Positions 14,040 to 21,437 of a DNA stretch of 22,692 nucleotides are shown piece by piece. A program made the translations under genes and the position numbers. The stretch is from an uncultured Marmoricola sp. GTDB taxonomy: Bacteria; Actinomycetota; Actinomycetes; Propionibacteriales; Nocardioidaceae. The notes under the pieces were generated by a model. That model searched no databases. It was given only the letters and a program-made list of their open reading frames with translations, and had not been told where the DNA came from. The stretch spans positions 1-22,692 of the forward strand of contig CALMMO010000004.1 in the NCBI GenBank assembly GCA_937868455.1, in the 5' to 3' direction. Position 1 is the stretch's first letter. Every line of letters begins with the position of its first letter.

Positions 14040-14043
14040 CCGT
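14038..14043 (+). promoter_or_regulatory. -10 element of the sqr-like operon (leaderless)
   Basis: TACCGT with 7 nt to the ATG at 14051. Its first two bases are the end of the operator's right arm. Confidence 0.5.
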
Positions 14044-14050
14044 CAAAGAC

Positions 14051-15334
14051 ATGAACGAGACCGCACAAAAGCGGCTCTTGGTGCTCGGGGCAGGCACCGC
14101 CGGCACCATGGTCGCAAACAAGATTTTGCAACGACTACCTCAATGGTCAGTGACCGTCATCGACCGTGACGACATCCACGACTACCAGCCCGGCTATCTG
14201 TTTATCCCCTTCGGTGGCAACCAGCCCGAGCAGATCCGCAAGACCTCCTCAGCGTTCCTCAACGACGCGGCTCACCTGGTCTTTGGCGAGATCGACAAGG
14301 TCGACCCCGAGGCGCAGAGTGTGCGGCTCAAGGACGGCCAAGAGTTCGGCTACGACTACCTCGTGATCGCCACAGGCACCACCCCTCGGCCCGACCAAAC
14401 CCCGGGCATGCTCGGGGATGAGTGGCACAAGAGTGTGGGTGAGTTCTACACCTTCGAGGGCACCCAGGCACTAGCCAAGCGGCTGGAGTCGATGACCTCG
14501 GGCAAACTCGTCGTACACATCTGTGAACTACCGATCAAGTGCCCGGTCGCTCCCTTGGAGTTCGCCTTCTTGGCCGATGACTACTTCCGCCGCAAGGGCG
14601 TGCGCGACAACGTCGACATCACCTACGTCACTCCGCTCGACGGCGCCTTCACTAAACCGGTGGCCAGCCGCGAACTCGGCGCGTTGTTGGAGCAGAAGAA
14701 CATCCACGTCGAGCCGGACTTCATGGTCGAGTCAATCGACCAGGAAGCCAAGCTGCTCAAGTCGTACGACGAACGCGAGATCGCCTACGACCAGTTGGTG
14801 ACCGTGCCGGTCAACATGGGCGCGGACTACGTGGGCGAGTCAGGCTTGGGCGACGAACTTAACTACGTGCCGATCGACAAGCACACGATGCGCTCGGTCG
14901 AGTTCGACACGATCTTCGCCCTGGGCGATGCAGGCAACCTGCCCACCTCGAAGGCCGGATCGGTCGCGCACTTCTCCGTTGACGTGTGGATCGACAACTT
15001 CGTCGACCTCGTCAGTGGCAAGCCGATGAGTGAAGCCTTTGACGGTCACGCCAACTGCTTCGTTGAGACCGGCAATGGCAAGGCGCTGTTGTTGGACTTC
15101 AACTACGAAACCGAACCGCTCACGGGCACCTTCCCGATCCCGAAGATCGGTCCACTGCACCTGCTGCGGGAGTCGCGCGCCAACCACGCCGGCAAGCTCG
15201 CCTTCCGTCACATCTACTTTCACGCACTGCTCCCAGGACGTCCGCTCGGACTGCCCGCGGAGATGTCCTTACGCGGCAAGGACGTTCCCGAGAAGTCCAC
15301 TGCACCCACCCAACCCACTGTCCCCACCTTCTAG
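14051..15334 (+). CDS. sulfide:quinone oxidoreductase-like FAD flavoprotein
   Basis: 427 residues. FAD/NAD-type Rossmann start LLVLGAGTAGTMVANKI (9-25), Y-D-Y-L-VIATGT (101-110) and a FAD-binding IFALGDAGNLPTSKAGSVAHF (288-308) place it with SQR/flavocytochrome-c sulfide dehydrogenases. Cys158, Cys164 (in KCPVAPLE) and Cys336 are the candidates for the redox cysteines that take up sulfide sulfur as persulfide. The C-terminal half carries the SQR-like FNYETEPLTGTFPIPK segment. It would oxidise sulfide or a related thiol and pass electrons to quinone at the membrane; this is inferred from family and neighbours. It is first in a three-gene unit with a DsrC/TusE protein 12 bp downstream and DsrE2 after that. 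Confidence 0.88.
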   Translation: MNETAQKRLLVLGAGTAGTMVANKILQRLPQWSVTVIDRDDIHDYQPGYLFIPFGGNQPEQIRKTSSAFLNDAAHLVFGEIDKVDPEAQSVRLKDGQEFGYDYLVIATGTTPRPDQTPGMLGDEWHKSVGEFYTFEGTQALAKRLESMTSGKLVVHICELPIKCPVAPLEFAFLADDYFRRKGVRDNVDITYVTPLDGAFTKPVASRELGALLEQKNIHVEPDFMVESIDQEAKLLKSYDEREIAYDQLVTVPVNMGADYVGESGLGDELNYVPIDKHTMRSVEFDTIFALGDAGNLPTSKAGSVAHFSVDVWIDNFVDLVSGKPMSEAFDGHANCFVETGNGKALLLDFNYETEPLTGTFPIPKIGPLHLLRESRANHAGKLAFRHIYFHALLPGRPLGLPAEMSLRGKDVPEKSTAPTQPTVPTF

Positions 15335-15346
15335 AAAGAAACGCAC

Positions 15347-15661
15347 ATGCCTACCACCACGATTGCTGGCCGAACCCTCGATGTGAACGAGGAAGGCTTC
15401 ATGACGAACCCCGACCAGTGGGACGAGGCCCTTGGGGCTGAACTCGCCAAGCTGATCGGCCTGGAAATGACCGAAGCGCACTGGGCACCCATCAGGTTCC
15501 TGCGCACCGACTTCGCCGCCATGCACGAGACCCCGACCCTGCGTCGCGTCTCCACCCAGGCCGGCATCGCGGTCAAGGACCTGTTTGCGCTGTTCCCCGG
15601 CAAGCCGGCCAAGAAGATGGCGTATGTCGCTGGGCTGCCCAAGCCCAAGGGCTGCGTCTAA
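15347..15661 (+). CDS. DsrC/TusE-family sulfur carrier with a single C-terminal cysteine
   Basis: 104 residues, the usual length. The family pattern is intact: DVNEEGFMTNPDQWDEALGAELA near the N-terminus, EMTEAHWAPIRFLRTDF in the middle, and the C-terminal arm LFALFPGKPAKKMAYVAGLPKPKGCV (no break). The penultimate Cys103 (Cys-A) is the persulfide carrier. The second cysteine found in true DsrC (Cys-B, 11 residues earlier) is Ala92 here, so this protein can relay sulfur like TusE but cannot form the DsrC trisulfide used by dissimilatory sulfite reductase. GAAAG lies 7-8 nt before the ATG. It sits between the SQR-like and DsrE2 genes, which points to persulfide hand-over. Confidence 0.93.
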   Translation: MPTTTIAGRTLDVNEEGFMTNPDQWDEALGAELAKLIGLEMTEAHWAPIRFLRTDFAAMHETPTLRRVSTQAGIAVKDLFALFPGKPAKKMAYVAGLPKPKGCV

Positions 15662-15700
15662 CCCCCATCCCCACAACTCTTACCCATAAAGGACACCACC

Positions 15701-16231
15701 ATGAATGACACCCCGTTCGTACCCAGCTTCGATGACGACTCCGCCTCGACCGGACGCAAACTCGCCATCATCTGCTCCAAGGGCAACCTCGACATGGCCT
15801 ACCCCGGGCTGATCCTGGCCAACGCCGCCCTCGGCGAAGGCATCGAGACTCACCTGTTCTTCACCTTCTGGGGCTTCGACATGATCAACAAGAAGACGAT
15901 GGAGCACCTGAAGTTCAGCTACCTCGGCAACACCGCCATGCACCCTCCCGGTGCCTTCGGTGTCTCGATGCCCCAAGGCATGGCTGGTCTCCCCGGCGTG
16001 ACCGCGCTGACGACGGCCATGATGAAGAAGCAGATTGCCGACCTCGACGTACCCGAGGTGCCTGAGTTCCTCGAACTCATCCACGGCTCAGGCGGCCACC
16101 TGTGGGCCTGCCGGATGAGCGCGGACATGATGAAGTTGCACGAAGAAGACCTCTACGAAGGCGTTGAGGGCATCATCTCGGCAACCGACTTCATCGAACT
16201 CACCGATGGGGCGCAACTGCTCTTCATCTAA
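15701..16231 (+). CDS. DsrE2-type DsrE/DsrF/DrsH-like sulfurtransferase
   Basis: 176 residues. The fold start KLAIICSKGNLDMAYPGLILANAA (20-43) and FFTFWGFDMINKK (53-65) match the DrsE_2 group, and WACRMSADMM (135-144) carries the conserved Cys137; Cys25 is a second candidate. No amino-terminal membrane helix is seen. Such proteins bind persulfide and pass it to TusA or DsrC-like partners; here the partner is likely the DsrC/TusE protein encoded 39 bp upstream. A clear AAAGGA precedes the ATG by 9 nt. The operon ends at the hairpin at 16244-16283. No tusA, rhodanese, hdr or dsrAB gene is in the window. Confidence 0.9.
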   Translation: MNDTPFVPSFDDDSASTGRKLAIICSKGNLDMAYPGLILANAALGEGIETHLFFTFWGFDMINKKTMEHLKFSYLGNTAMHPPGAFGVSMPQGMAGLPGVTALTTAMMKKQIADLDVPEVPEFLELIHGSGGHLWACRMSADMMKLHEEDLYEGVEGIISATDFIELTDGAQLLFI

Positions 16232-16243
16232 GACCCTCAGACC

Positions 16244-16283
16244 CTCGTCGCTCCCAGACTTGCCCCAGTCTGGGGGCGACGAG
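16244..16283. terminator. bidirectional terminator between DsrE2 and ltrA
   Basis: CTCGTCG plus CCCAGACT (16244-16260) pair with AGTCTGGG plus CGACGAG (16267-16283) around TGCCCC. It begins 12 bp after the DsrE2 stop and lies just past the stop of the convergent ltrA gene. There is no T-run. Confidence 0.85.
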
Positions 16284-16286
16284 TGC

Positions 16287-17474
16287 TTAGCGGGCCTGTG
16301 AGCGCACGACGTGCTGACCGAGCGCCAGCGTGATAACGAGTGCCTGAGCCAACACGGTCCAGCCCAACGACAGACCCAGCCAGGGCATCAGCAGCGCTCC
16401 CACCGCCACGAAGACAGCCGGGACGACATGGGGCAAGTCGGCGCGATCACTGGCCACATGCATGCCCACCAAGACCAGCGCGAAAATCGCGATGGAGACC
16501 CCGATGAACATCGAGACTGCAAACGCACTGGTGTGCACCTCGTGCGAGCCCTCCACGACGTCCACCGCCGCTGCTAGCCCGGCACCGACGGCCGCAACCG
16601 ACGCAAAGATGAAGTAGTGGCCATAGCCAAAGATCCACATCGCTTTCTCGTTGGCCACGATGTCGGCGTGGTTGCGCTTGAAGTAGAGCCACCACAACGC
16701 GAAAACTGCGATCAGTCCGCCAATGATCAAGACGAAGAAGTCCGATGACACCGCGTGACCTCCCTCGCCACGAAGTCCGAGTGCACCCTGAATCGCCTGC
16801 ACGCTCGACAGCATGACTTCACCCAAAACGATGATCGTCATCAGGCCGTAGCGCTCCGCAATGTGGTGAGGGTGGAAGGGAGACTTGCCCGCCTTCTCAG
16901 CCCACACCGGCACCATCCACTCGATCGCCACACACACAAAGAAGGTGGCGATCAACCAGGAGCTCGGCACCTCAAGTCGACCAATCCACAGCAACTGCGC
17001 AAAAGTGATGCCGGCGGCGTACCTCAGTGCGGTCTTGCGCCTGGCCTTGTCACCTTGCGCCACGCGAAGCCAGAGGCCCACCATCCCAAAACGCATGATC
17101 GCGTAGCCAACGACAGCCAGCACCGACTGCCCGTCAGCGAAAAGATCCGGCACCGCGGCCGCCAAGCACAACGCGCCAGCCATGATCACAAAGGTCAAGA
17201 GCCGGTAGATCACGTCATCGTTGTCGTACGCCGAGGCATACCAGGAGTAGTTGACCCACGCCCACCAGATCGCACACCACGTCATCAGGTAACCGATCAG
17301 CGCATCCCAATGCCCGCCCACAATGCCGTGGTGCAGTTGAGCAGCGTTGCTCGCGATCGCGACGACAAAGATCAAGTCGAAGAGCAACTCGAGTTCAGTG
17401 GCTACCCGATGCTTCTGGTTTGGGTCTCTGCCCACGACTGGTCGCCGAAATGGGACGTAGTTCAGTGCTTCCAT
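16287..17474 (-). CDS. ltrA: low temperature requirement protein A (LtrA) family membrane protein
   Basis: 395 residues with about eleven hydrophobic segments, the usual LtrA size. The family hallmark HRVATELELLFDLIFVVAIASNAAQLHH is at about residues 21-48, followed by WWAWVNYSWYASAYDNDDVIYRL and RYGLMTIIVLGEVMLS near the middle. LtrA was named from a Listeria cold-growth mutant; its molecular role is unknown. The ATG at 17472-17474 (MEALNYVPFRRPV) is chosen: it precedes the conserved region and CATACT lies 6 nt upstream; a start 31 codons further up would run through two dyad-symmetric elements. Divergent from the metallophosphoesterase gene. Confidence 0.88.
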   Translation of the reverse strand: MEALNYVPFRRPVVGRDPNQKHRVATELELLFDLIFVVAIASNAAQLHHGIVGGHWDALIGYLMTWCAIWWAWVNYSWYASAYDNDDVIYRLLTFVIMAGALCLAAAVPDLFADGQSVLAVVGYAIMRFGMVGLWLRVAQGDKARRKTALRYAAGITFAQLLWIGRLEVPSSWLIATFFVCVAIEWMVPVWAEKAGKSPFHPHHIAERYGLMTIIVLGEVMLSSVQAIQGALGLRGEGGHAVSSDFFVLIIGGLIAVFALWWLYFKRNHADIVANEKAMWIFGYGHYFIFASVAAVGAGLAAAVDVVEGSHEVHTSAFAVSMFIGVSIAIFALVLVGMHVASDRADLPHVVPAVFVAVGALLMPWLGLSLGWTVLAQALVITLALGQHVVRSQAR

Positions 17475-17480
17475 GGGCGA

Positions 17481-17486
17481 AGTATG
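17481..17486 (-). promoter_or_regulatory. -10 element of ltrA (leaderless)
   Basis: CATACT on the minus strand with 6 nt to the ATG at 17474. It is weaker than the TANNNT boxes upstream of other genes. Confidence 0.35.
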
Positions 17487-17504
17487 ACTGTTTGTCGGGG
17501 GTGA

Positions 17505-17530
17505 AAAGTCACAAGTAAACCTGTGACTTT
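17505..17530. promoter_or_regulatory. inverted repeat upstream of ltrA
   Basis: AAAGTCACA (17505-17513) and TGTGACTTT (17522-17530) are perfect 9-bp arms around an 8-bp centre. The centre lies about 43 bp upstream of the ltrA start. The half-sites are in the opposite orientation to a CRP box, so another regulator is likely. Confidence 0.55.
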
Positions 17531-17533
17531 GTC

Positions 17534-17563
17534 GCTTTGCCCGGGGGATCTCCCCCGCAAAGC
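17534..17563. other. strong hairpin in the ltrA/metallophosphoesterase divergent region
   Basis: GCTTTGC (17534-17540) with GCAAAGC (17557-17563) and GGGGGA (17543-17548) with TCCCCC (17551-17556), with two extra C on one side. It is GC-rich and lies between two outward-facing genes, so it is not an ordinary terminator. Confidence 0.55.
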
Positions 17564-17635
17564 GCATAACTGCCCCGCAAGGCGTACGTCGACCGAGTGA
17601 CTCTCGGTCACCACACGTCAGTCATCATTGGAGAC

Positions 17636-18832
17636 ATGTCAGCTAATCCCGATGCATCTGGTGATCAGGCCTTCGTCGATCTGGTCACAGATGAGGCGCC
17701 AACGACGCCGCACTCGCTCACCGATGCTCCACTCAAGGTGCGGGTCGCCATCGTGGGGGTGCTCACGCTGATCACGGCGCTGTTTTGGGGATTTGGGGCA
17801 TGGGCACTGTTTCCTGACGCAGCGCACTGGTCCTTTGCCAACTTCGGACGGCTGACTTTCCTCCTCGCAGGCGTGGCGATGATCGTGTTGGCGATCAGGG
17901 GTAACTCCGCCGGCGAGCACGATGCCGCCGCGCGCGGGGCGCACTTCTTGCTGGGCCTTGGGTGGATCTTGTTCGTCTGGAGCGTCATCGGCCTCCTCGG
18001 CCGCAGCGTGCTGAGCGGGCTGAGTTTGCATCCAGAGGCCGCCGCCCGACTCACCTCCCTCGGCGTGGCAGCAGTGGTCACGCTTCTCGCGATCTTCGGA
18101 TACGCCGCCGCTCGACGGGTTCCCGCGCTTCGCCACACGACCGTGCCGATCAAGAACCTCTCGCGACCCCTCACGGTTGCCGTCCTCACTGACACCCACT
18201 TCGACGCCTGGACGACCCCTCAGTGGGCCTCCCGCGTGGTTGAGCGAGTCAACTCGACATCCCCCGACATCGTCGTGCACGCGGGTGACCTCGCGGATGG
18301 TTCGGTGGCACAGCGCTCTGCTCAGGTGCAGTGGCTGGCCGACGTACAAGCTGGCACACGTGCCTATATCGCGGGCAACCATGAGTACTACTCAGATGCA
18401 CCGGCCTGGATGAAATACATGGACCAGTTGGGATGGTCGGTGTTGATCAACCAGCACCTGGTGCATGAGCAAACCTTGGTGGTGGCAGGTCTCGATGACC
18501 CCACAGGCACCGCCATGGCTGGGCGTGGTCCCTCTGTGGATCAAGCGCTTGCCTCAGCTCCGAGCCTGCCGATCTTGCTCCTGGCCCACCAACCTCACCA
18601 GGTCAAGGACGCCCTAGAAAGAGTCGACCTTCAGATCTCTGGGCACACCCACGGCGGTCAGATCTGGCCGTTCCACTACCTCGTCAAACTGCGTGAGCCG
18701 GTGGTGCAGGGATTAGCAACTGTTTCGCCGCGGACTCGGCTCTATGTTTCGCGTGGCAGCGGCTTTTGGGGGCCGCCGTTCCGAGTCTTTGCGCCCTCGG
18801 AGATCAGCGTCTTGCATCTGGTGCCCGCCTAG
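17636..18832 (+). CDS. membrane-anchored metallophosphoesterase
   Basis: 398 residues. Four hydrophobic segments (about 34-58, 70-88, 101-123, 139-158) are followed by a calcineurin-like phosphoesterase domain: TDTHFD (185-190, metal ligands), GDLAD (217-221), GNHE (247-250), LAHQPH (316-321) and GHTHGGQIWPFHYL (336-349). This is the YkuE/YaeI-like group, which includes enzymes acting on lipid phosphates such as UDP-glucosamine derivatives; the substrate here is not known. ATG at 17636 is preferred over an in-frame GTG 13 codons upstream, since CATCAT lies 7 nt before it. The stop overlaps a short tandem duplication shared with the convergent WS/DGAT gene tail. Confidence 0.9.
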   Translation: MSANPDASGDQAFVDLVTDEAPTTPHSLTDAPLKVRVAIVGVLTLITALFWGFGAWALFPDAAHWSFANFGRLTFLLAGVAMIVLAIRGNSAGEHDAAARGAHFLLGLGWILFVWSVIGLLGRSVLSGLSLHPEAAARLTSLGVAAVVTLLAIFGYAAARRVPALRHTTVPIKNLSRPLTVAVLTDTHFDAWTTPQWASRVVERVNSTSPDIVVHAGDLADGSVAQRSAQVQWLADVQAGTRAYIAGNHEYYSDAPAWMKYMDQLGWSVLINQHLVHEQTLVVAGLDDPTGTAMAGRGPSVDQALASAPSLPILLLAHQPHQVKDALERVDLQISGHTHGGQIWPFHYLVKLREPVVQGLATVSPRTRLYVSRGSGFWGPPFRVFAPSEISVLHLVPA

Positions 18833-18880
18833 GTCTTCTGCGGCTGAGGCTTGCCCGGCTAGGCCTTCCGCGGTTTGGGC
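18821..18880. repeat. two-copy 30-bp tandem repeat at a convergent gene junction
   Basis: 18821-18850 and 18851-18880 match at 23 of 30 bases (TGCCCG-x-CTAGG-x-CTTC-x-GCGG core). Copy 1 contains the metallophosphoesterase stop; copy 2 contains the WS/DGAT stop. In the WS/DGAT frame, reading on past its TAG gives nine more codons (PGKPQPQKT) to a second TAG. Confidence 0.6.
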
Positions 18881-20370
18881 GCCAAAGCCTCTCGCGTTGC
18901 CTTCGAACTGCGCGCTCGCTTCTTGCGTGCCAAGTCGGTGCCAGGCATCGCTGCGCCAGGCAGGTCGAGGGCTGATTCCAACTCTGCGAGCGCGTCGCCC
19001 GTGTAGACCGCGAGCTTCTGCAGCGAAGGCAGTGCATCTCGGTCGCCGGTGAAGCCGAAGCACATCTTCTCGGCGTACGTCTCCAACGTGATGTTGAGCG
19101 CCATGCCGTGCGCTGGGATCGAGATCGGATAGACCGCCTCGAGTTCTGAGCCCAGCAAATAGAGCTTGTGTCGAGGCCCAGGCACGTTCGACAAGATCAA
19201 GTTGAAGGTAGTGGGCAGCAGGTTGCGCACGCCCAACATCGCCGCCACAGTTTGGGCGATGCCAGGAGCCAGCAGATATCCGCTGTAGGCCAAGGCAGGC
19301 AACTGACCCATCCCCTTCATCTGGCCCTTCGCGGCCGATGTCGAGGCGATCACTGACTCCAGGCGCTGCACAGGGTCAGCGACATCGGTGCCCATCGCGG
19401 CCAGGAGTACGGCGACCTTGTTGCCGCCGCCCTCATCGCCCGCATCTCGGATGTTGACGGGCATGAAGGCAACCAGCGACTTGTCGGGCAACTCGTTGAG
19501 TTCGAGAAGGTAGCGTCGCAGCGCTGCGCCACAGATCGTCATCACGACGTCGTTGAGGGTGCCTCTGGAGGCAGTGGCAATGGCCCGCAAGCGTTGGGTT
19601 TCGTAGACCTGGGTGGCGAAGCGACGGGTGCGAGAGGTGCGCTGGTTCAAGATGGTGGGGGGCGCATCGCGCCCGCCCTTGAGCGCATCTTCCTTGCCGG
19701 TCATCTCCAGCTTCATCACCGCTTTGGCGACATCAGTGGCACCCGACACGGCCCCACCCAGCATCCCGGCGGCCCCTGCAGCCACAGCGGTGAGCGACTC
19801 AACCAGCGAGGCAGATTGGGCCGGAGCGGCTTTTGGCTTCGACTTAGGAGCCAATGACGTGAAGAAGTCCACCGCCGGGTCGCTGGGGTCCTTGGTCAAC
19901 GAACGACCCAACGACTTCACAGCGCTGTATCCATCAACCAACGCGTGATGCACCTTGGTGTAGATCGCAAAGCGCCCACCCTCAAGGCCCTCGATGATGT
20001 GCATCTCCCAAGGCGGCCGGGTGAAATCAAGTTGGTGACTGTGCAGCCGGGAAACCAAAATGCCCAGCTCGCGCTCATCACCTGGGGAGGCAAGTGCTGA
20101 GCGTCGTACGTGATAGTCAATATCGAACTTGTCGTCCTCGACCCACGCCTGGAGCGGGTGCTGGAGCAGGTGCGGATGCGTCAATTTGAGGTTGAACGGC
20201 GAGAGCACTGTTGATTCGCGCACCCGCTGCAACAAATCACGAAGGTACGTCGGCCCAGCGTCGGCCGGCGGAGTGAATGGCATCAACGATGCGACATGCA
20301 TCATCGTTTCGGGGGTTTCACCCCACAAGAACATCGCATCTTGCGGGGGAATCAGCCGCTTCTTCGCCAT
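18859..20370 (-). CDS. wax ester synthase/diacylglycerol acyltransferase (WS/DGAT)
   Basis: 503 residues, the usual length. N-terminal IPPQDAMFLWGETPETMMHVASLMPF, the catalytic HHxxxDG as HHALVDG (141-147), LNDVVMTICGAALRRYL, VAFMPVNIRD and the C-terminal NLILSNVPGPRHKLYLLGSELEAVYPISI identify the WS/DGAT family, which makes triacylglycerol or wax esters from acyl-CoA and diacylglycerol or alcohol at the membrane face. A Lys/Arg-rich tail ends the protein (RKKRARSSKATRE ... KPRKA). No Shine-Dalgarno is seen. The lipase-like gene lies 52 bp upstream on the same strand, so storage-lipid synthesis and breakdown may be co-transcribed. Confidence 0.95.
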   Translation of the reverse strand: MAKKRLIPPQDAMFLWGETPETMMHVASLMPFTPPADAGPTYLRDLLQRVRESTVLSPFNLKLTHPHLLQHPLQAWVEDDKFDIDYHVRRSALASPGDERELGILVSRLHSHQLDFTRPPWEMHIIEGLEGGRFAIYTKVHHALVDGYSAVKSLGRSLTKDPSDPAVDFFTSLAPKSKPKAAPAQSASLVESLTAVAAGAAGMLGGAVSGATDVAKAVMKLEMTGKEDALKGGRDAPPTILNQRTSRTRRFATQVYETQRLRAIATASRGTLNDVVMTICGAALRRYLLELNELPDKSLVAFMPVNIRDAGDEGGGNKVAVLLAAMGTDVADPVQRLESVIASTSAAKGQMKGMGQLPALAYSGYLLAPGIAQTVAAMLGVRNLLPTTFNLILSNVPGPRHKLYLLGSELEAVYPISIPAHGMALNITLETYAEKMCFGFTGDRDALPSLQKLAVYTGDALAELESALDLPGAAMPGTDLARKKRARSSKATREALAPKPRKA

Positions 20371-20422
20371 AGGGGCATCTTGGTCTGTGAGCTGCGCCCA
20401 CGTCGACCTTTACGACAAGGCG

Positions 20423-21349
20423 TTATAGATGTGCGTCGAACCAGGCGATGACGTCAGCGAGGACCTCGTCGCGGTTGGTTTCGTTGTGCACCTCGTGGCG
20501 AGCGTCGTCGTAGTACTTCTCGCTCACCTCACGCACGCCCGCAGCGCGCATCTGCTGAGCCACACCACGCGCACCCGCGGCGTTCTTGCCAGCCACCGGA
20601 TCCATGGCGCCTGCGTAGCAGTAGACGGGCAGGTCTGCGGGGATGCGGGCTACTTCGCTGGCGCTGTTGATCTGGTTCAGGCCGGTGAGGATGTCGACGA
20701 AAAAACCAGAGGTGTGGATGTTGCCGCACCAGGGGTCGGCGACGTACTTATCGACCTCAGCGTTGTCGCGTGAGAGCCAGTCGAACTCGGTGCGAGCCGG
20801 CTTGAAGGCTGCGTTGTATTGGCCAAAGGTCAAGGCGTTCATCAGTTTGCTGACGAACCTCTTGCCGCGCAGGCGCGCTTCGACCTTGGCGATCGTCATG
20901 CCGACCGCACCTAGCGCGCCGGGGTCGCCAGCCGTGCCAGAGAGCACCAGGCCATCGATTTCCTTGCCGTGGGCGATCGCGAAGGAGCGGCCCAGCATCG
21001 ATCCCATCGAGTGGCCGAAGTAGAACACCTTCACACCGGGGTGCTCGGCACGAATATGTGCGACCAGAGCCGCCAAGTCCTCCACAACCGTGGCCCAACC
21101 ATTGGAGTCCGCGAAGTGACCCAACATCTCGCCGAGCTTGGCGGTCTCGCCGTGGCCGCGGTGGTCGGGCGCATAGACGGCATAGCCATGGTCGTTGAGC
21201 AGCCCCGCGAAGGATTCGTAGCGTGCCGCATGCTCGGCCATACCGTGGGCAATGAGTACGACGGCCTTAGCTTCGCCCGCGGGTAGCCACTTGCGAGTGG
21301 CAATCCCAGTGCCATCGGCAACGGTCAAAGTGAACAACTCGCTGGCCAT
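20423..21349 (-). CDS. alpha/beta hydrolase, monoacylglycerol lipase-like
   Basis: 308 residues. The hydrolase_4/monoglyceride-lipase features are VLIAHGMAEHAARYE (oxyanion region, 31-45), YAPDHRGHGE (59-68) and the nucleophile elbow GHSMG with Ser114. The acid and base are probably the Asp in AGAMDP and the His in DDARHEVHNE near the C-terminus. It would release fatty acid from monoacylglycerol or a similar ester; no signal peptide, so cytosolic. A good AGGAG lies 5 nt before the ATG. It precedes WS/DGAT, and its upstream region holds the palindrome CTACTG-TG-CAGTAG. Confidence 0.92.
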   Translation of the reverse strand: MASELFTLTVADGTGIATRKWLPAGEAKAVVLIAHGMAEHAARYESFAGLLNDHGYAVYAPDHRGHGETAKLGEMLGHFADSNGWATVVEDLAALVAHIRAEHPGVKVFYFGHSMGSMLGRSFAIAHGKEIDGLVLSGTAGDPGALGAVGMTIAKVEARLRGKRFVSKLMNALTFGQYNAAFKPARTEFDWLSRDNAEVDKYVADPWCGNIHTSGFFVDILTGLNQINSASEVARIPADLPVYCYAGAMDPVAGKNAAGARGVAQQMRAAGVREVSEKYYDDARHEVHNETNRDEVLADVIAWFDAHL

Positions 21350-21383
21350 GTGATCTCCTCAAATCGTGGCTGTGAGCGCGACT

Positions 21384-21397
21384 CTACTGTGCAGTAG
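21384..21397. promoter_or_regulatory. palindromic operator between the lipase and kynA genes
   Basis: CTACTG-TG-CAGTAG has perfect 6-bp arms. It is centred about 41 bp upstream of the lipase start and 47 bp upstream of the kynA start. The shape is like TetR-family operators; no regulator gene is nearby. Confidence 0.45.
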
Positions 21398-21425
21398 GCA
21401 CTGACGCAGCCGGGCTCGATAACGC

Positions 21426-21431
21426 TACGTT
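21426..21431 (+). promoter_or_regulatory. -10 element of kynA (leaderless)
   Basis: TACGTT with 6 nt to the ATG at 21438; no Shine-Dalgarno is present. Confidence 0.5.
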
Positions 21432-21437
21432 GGCGAA

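Noticed and set aside
15347..15661. Classical two-cysteine DsrC working with dissimilatory sulfite reductase
   Set aside because: The Cys-B position is Ala and no dsrAB genes are nearby.
16755..17504. Plus-strand open frame of about 250 codons opposite ltrA
   Set aside because: The product is His/Arg/Gln-rich without motifs, while the minus strand matches LtrA throughout.
17505..17530. ltrA inverted repeat as a CRP site
   Set aside because: The arms read TCACA then TGTGA (outward orientation, wide centre), the opposite of the CRP arrangement TGTGA-N6-TCACA.
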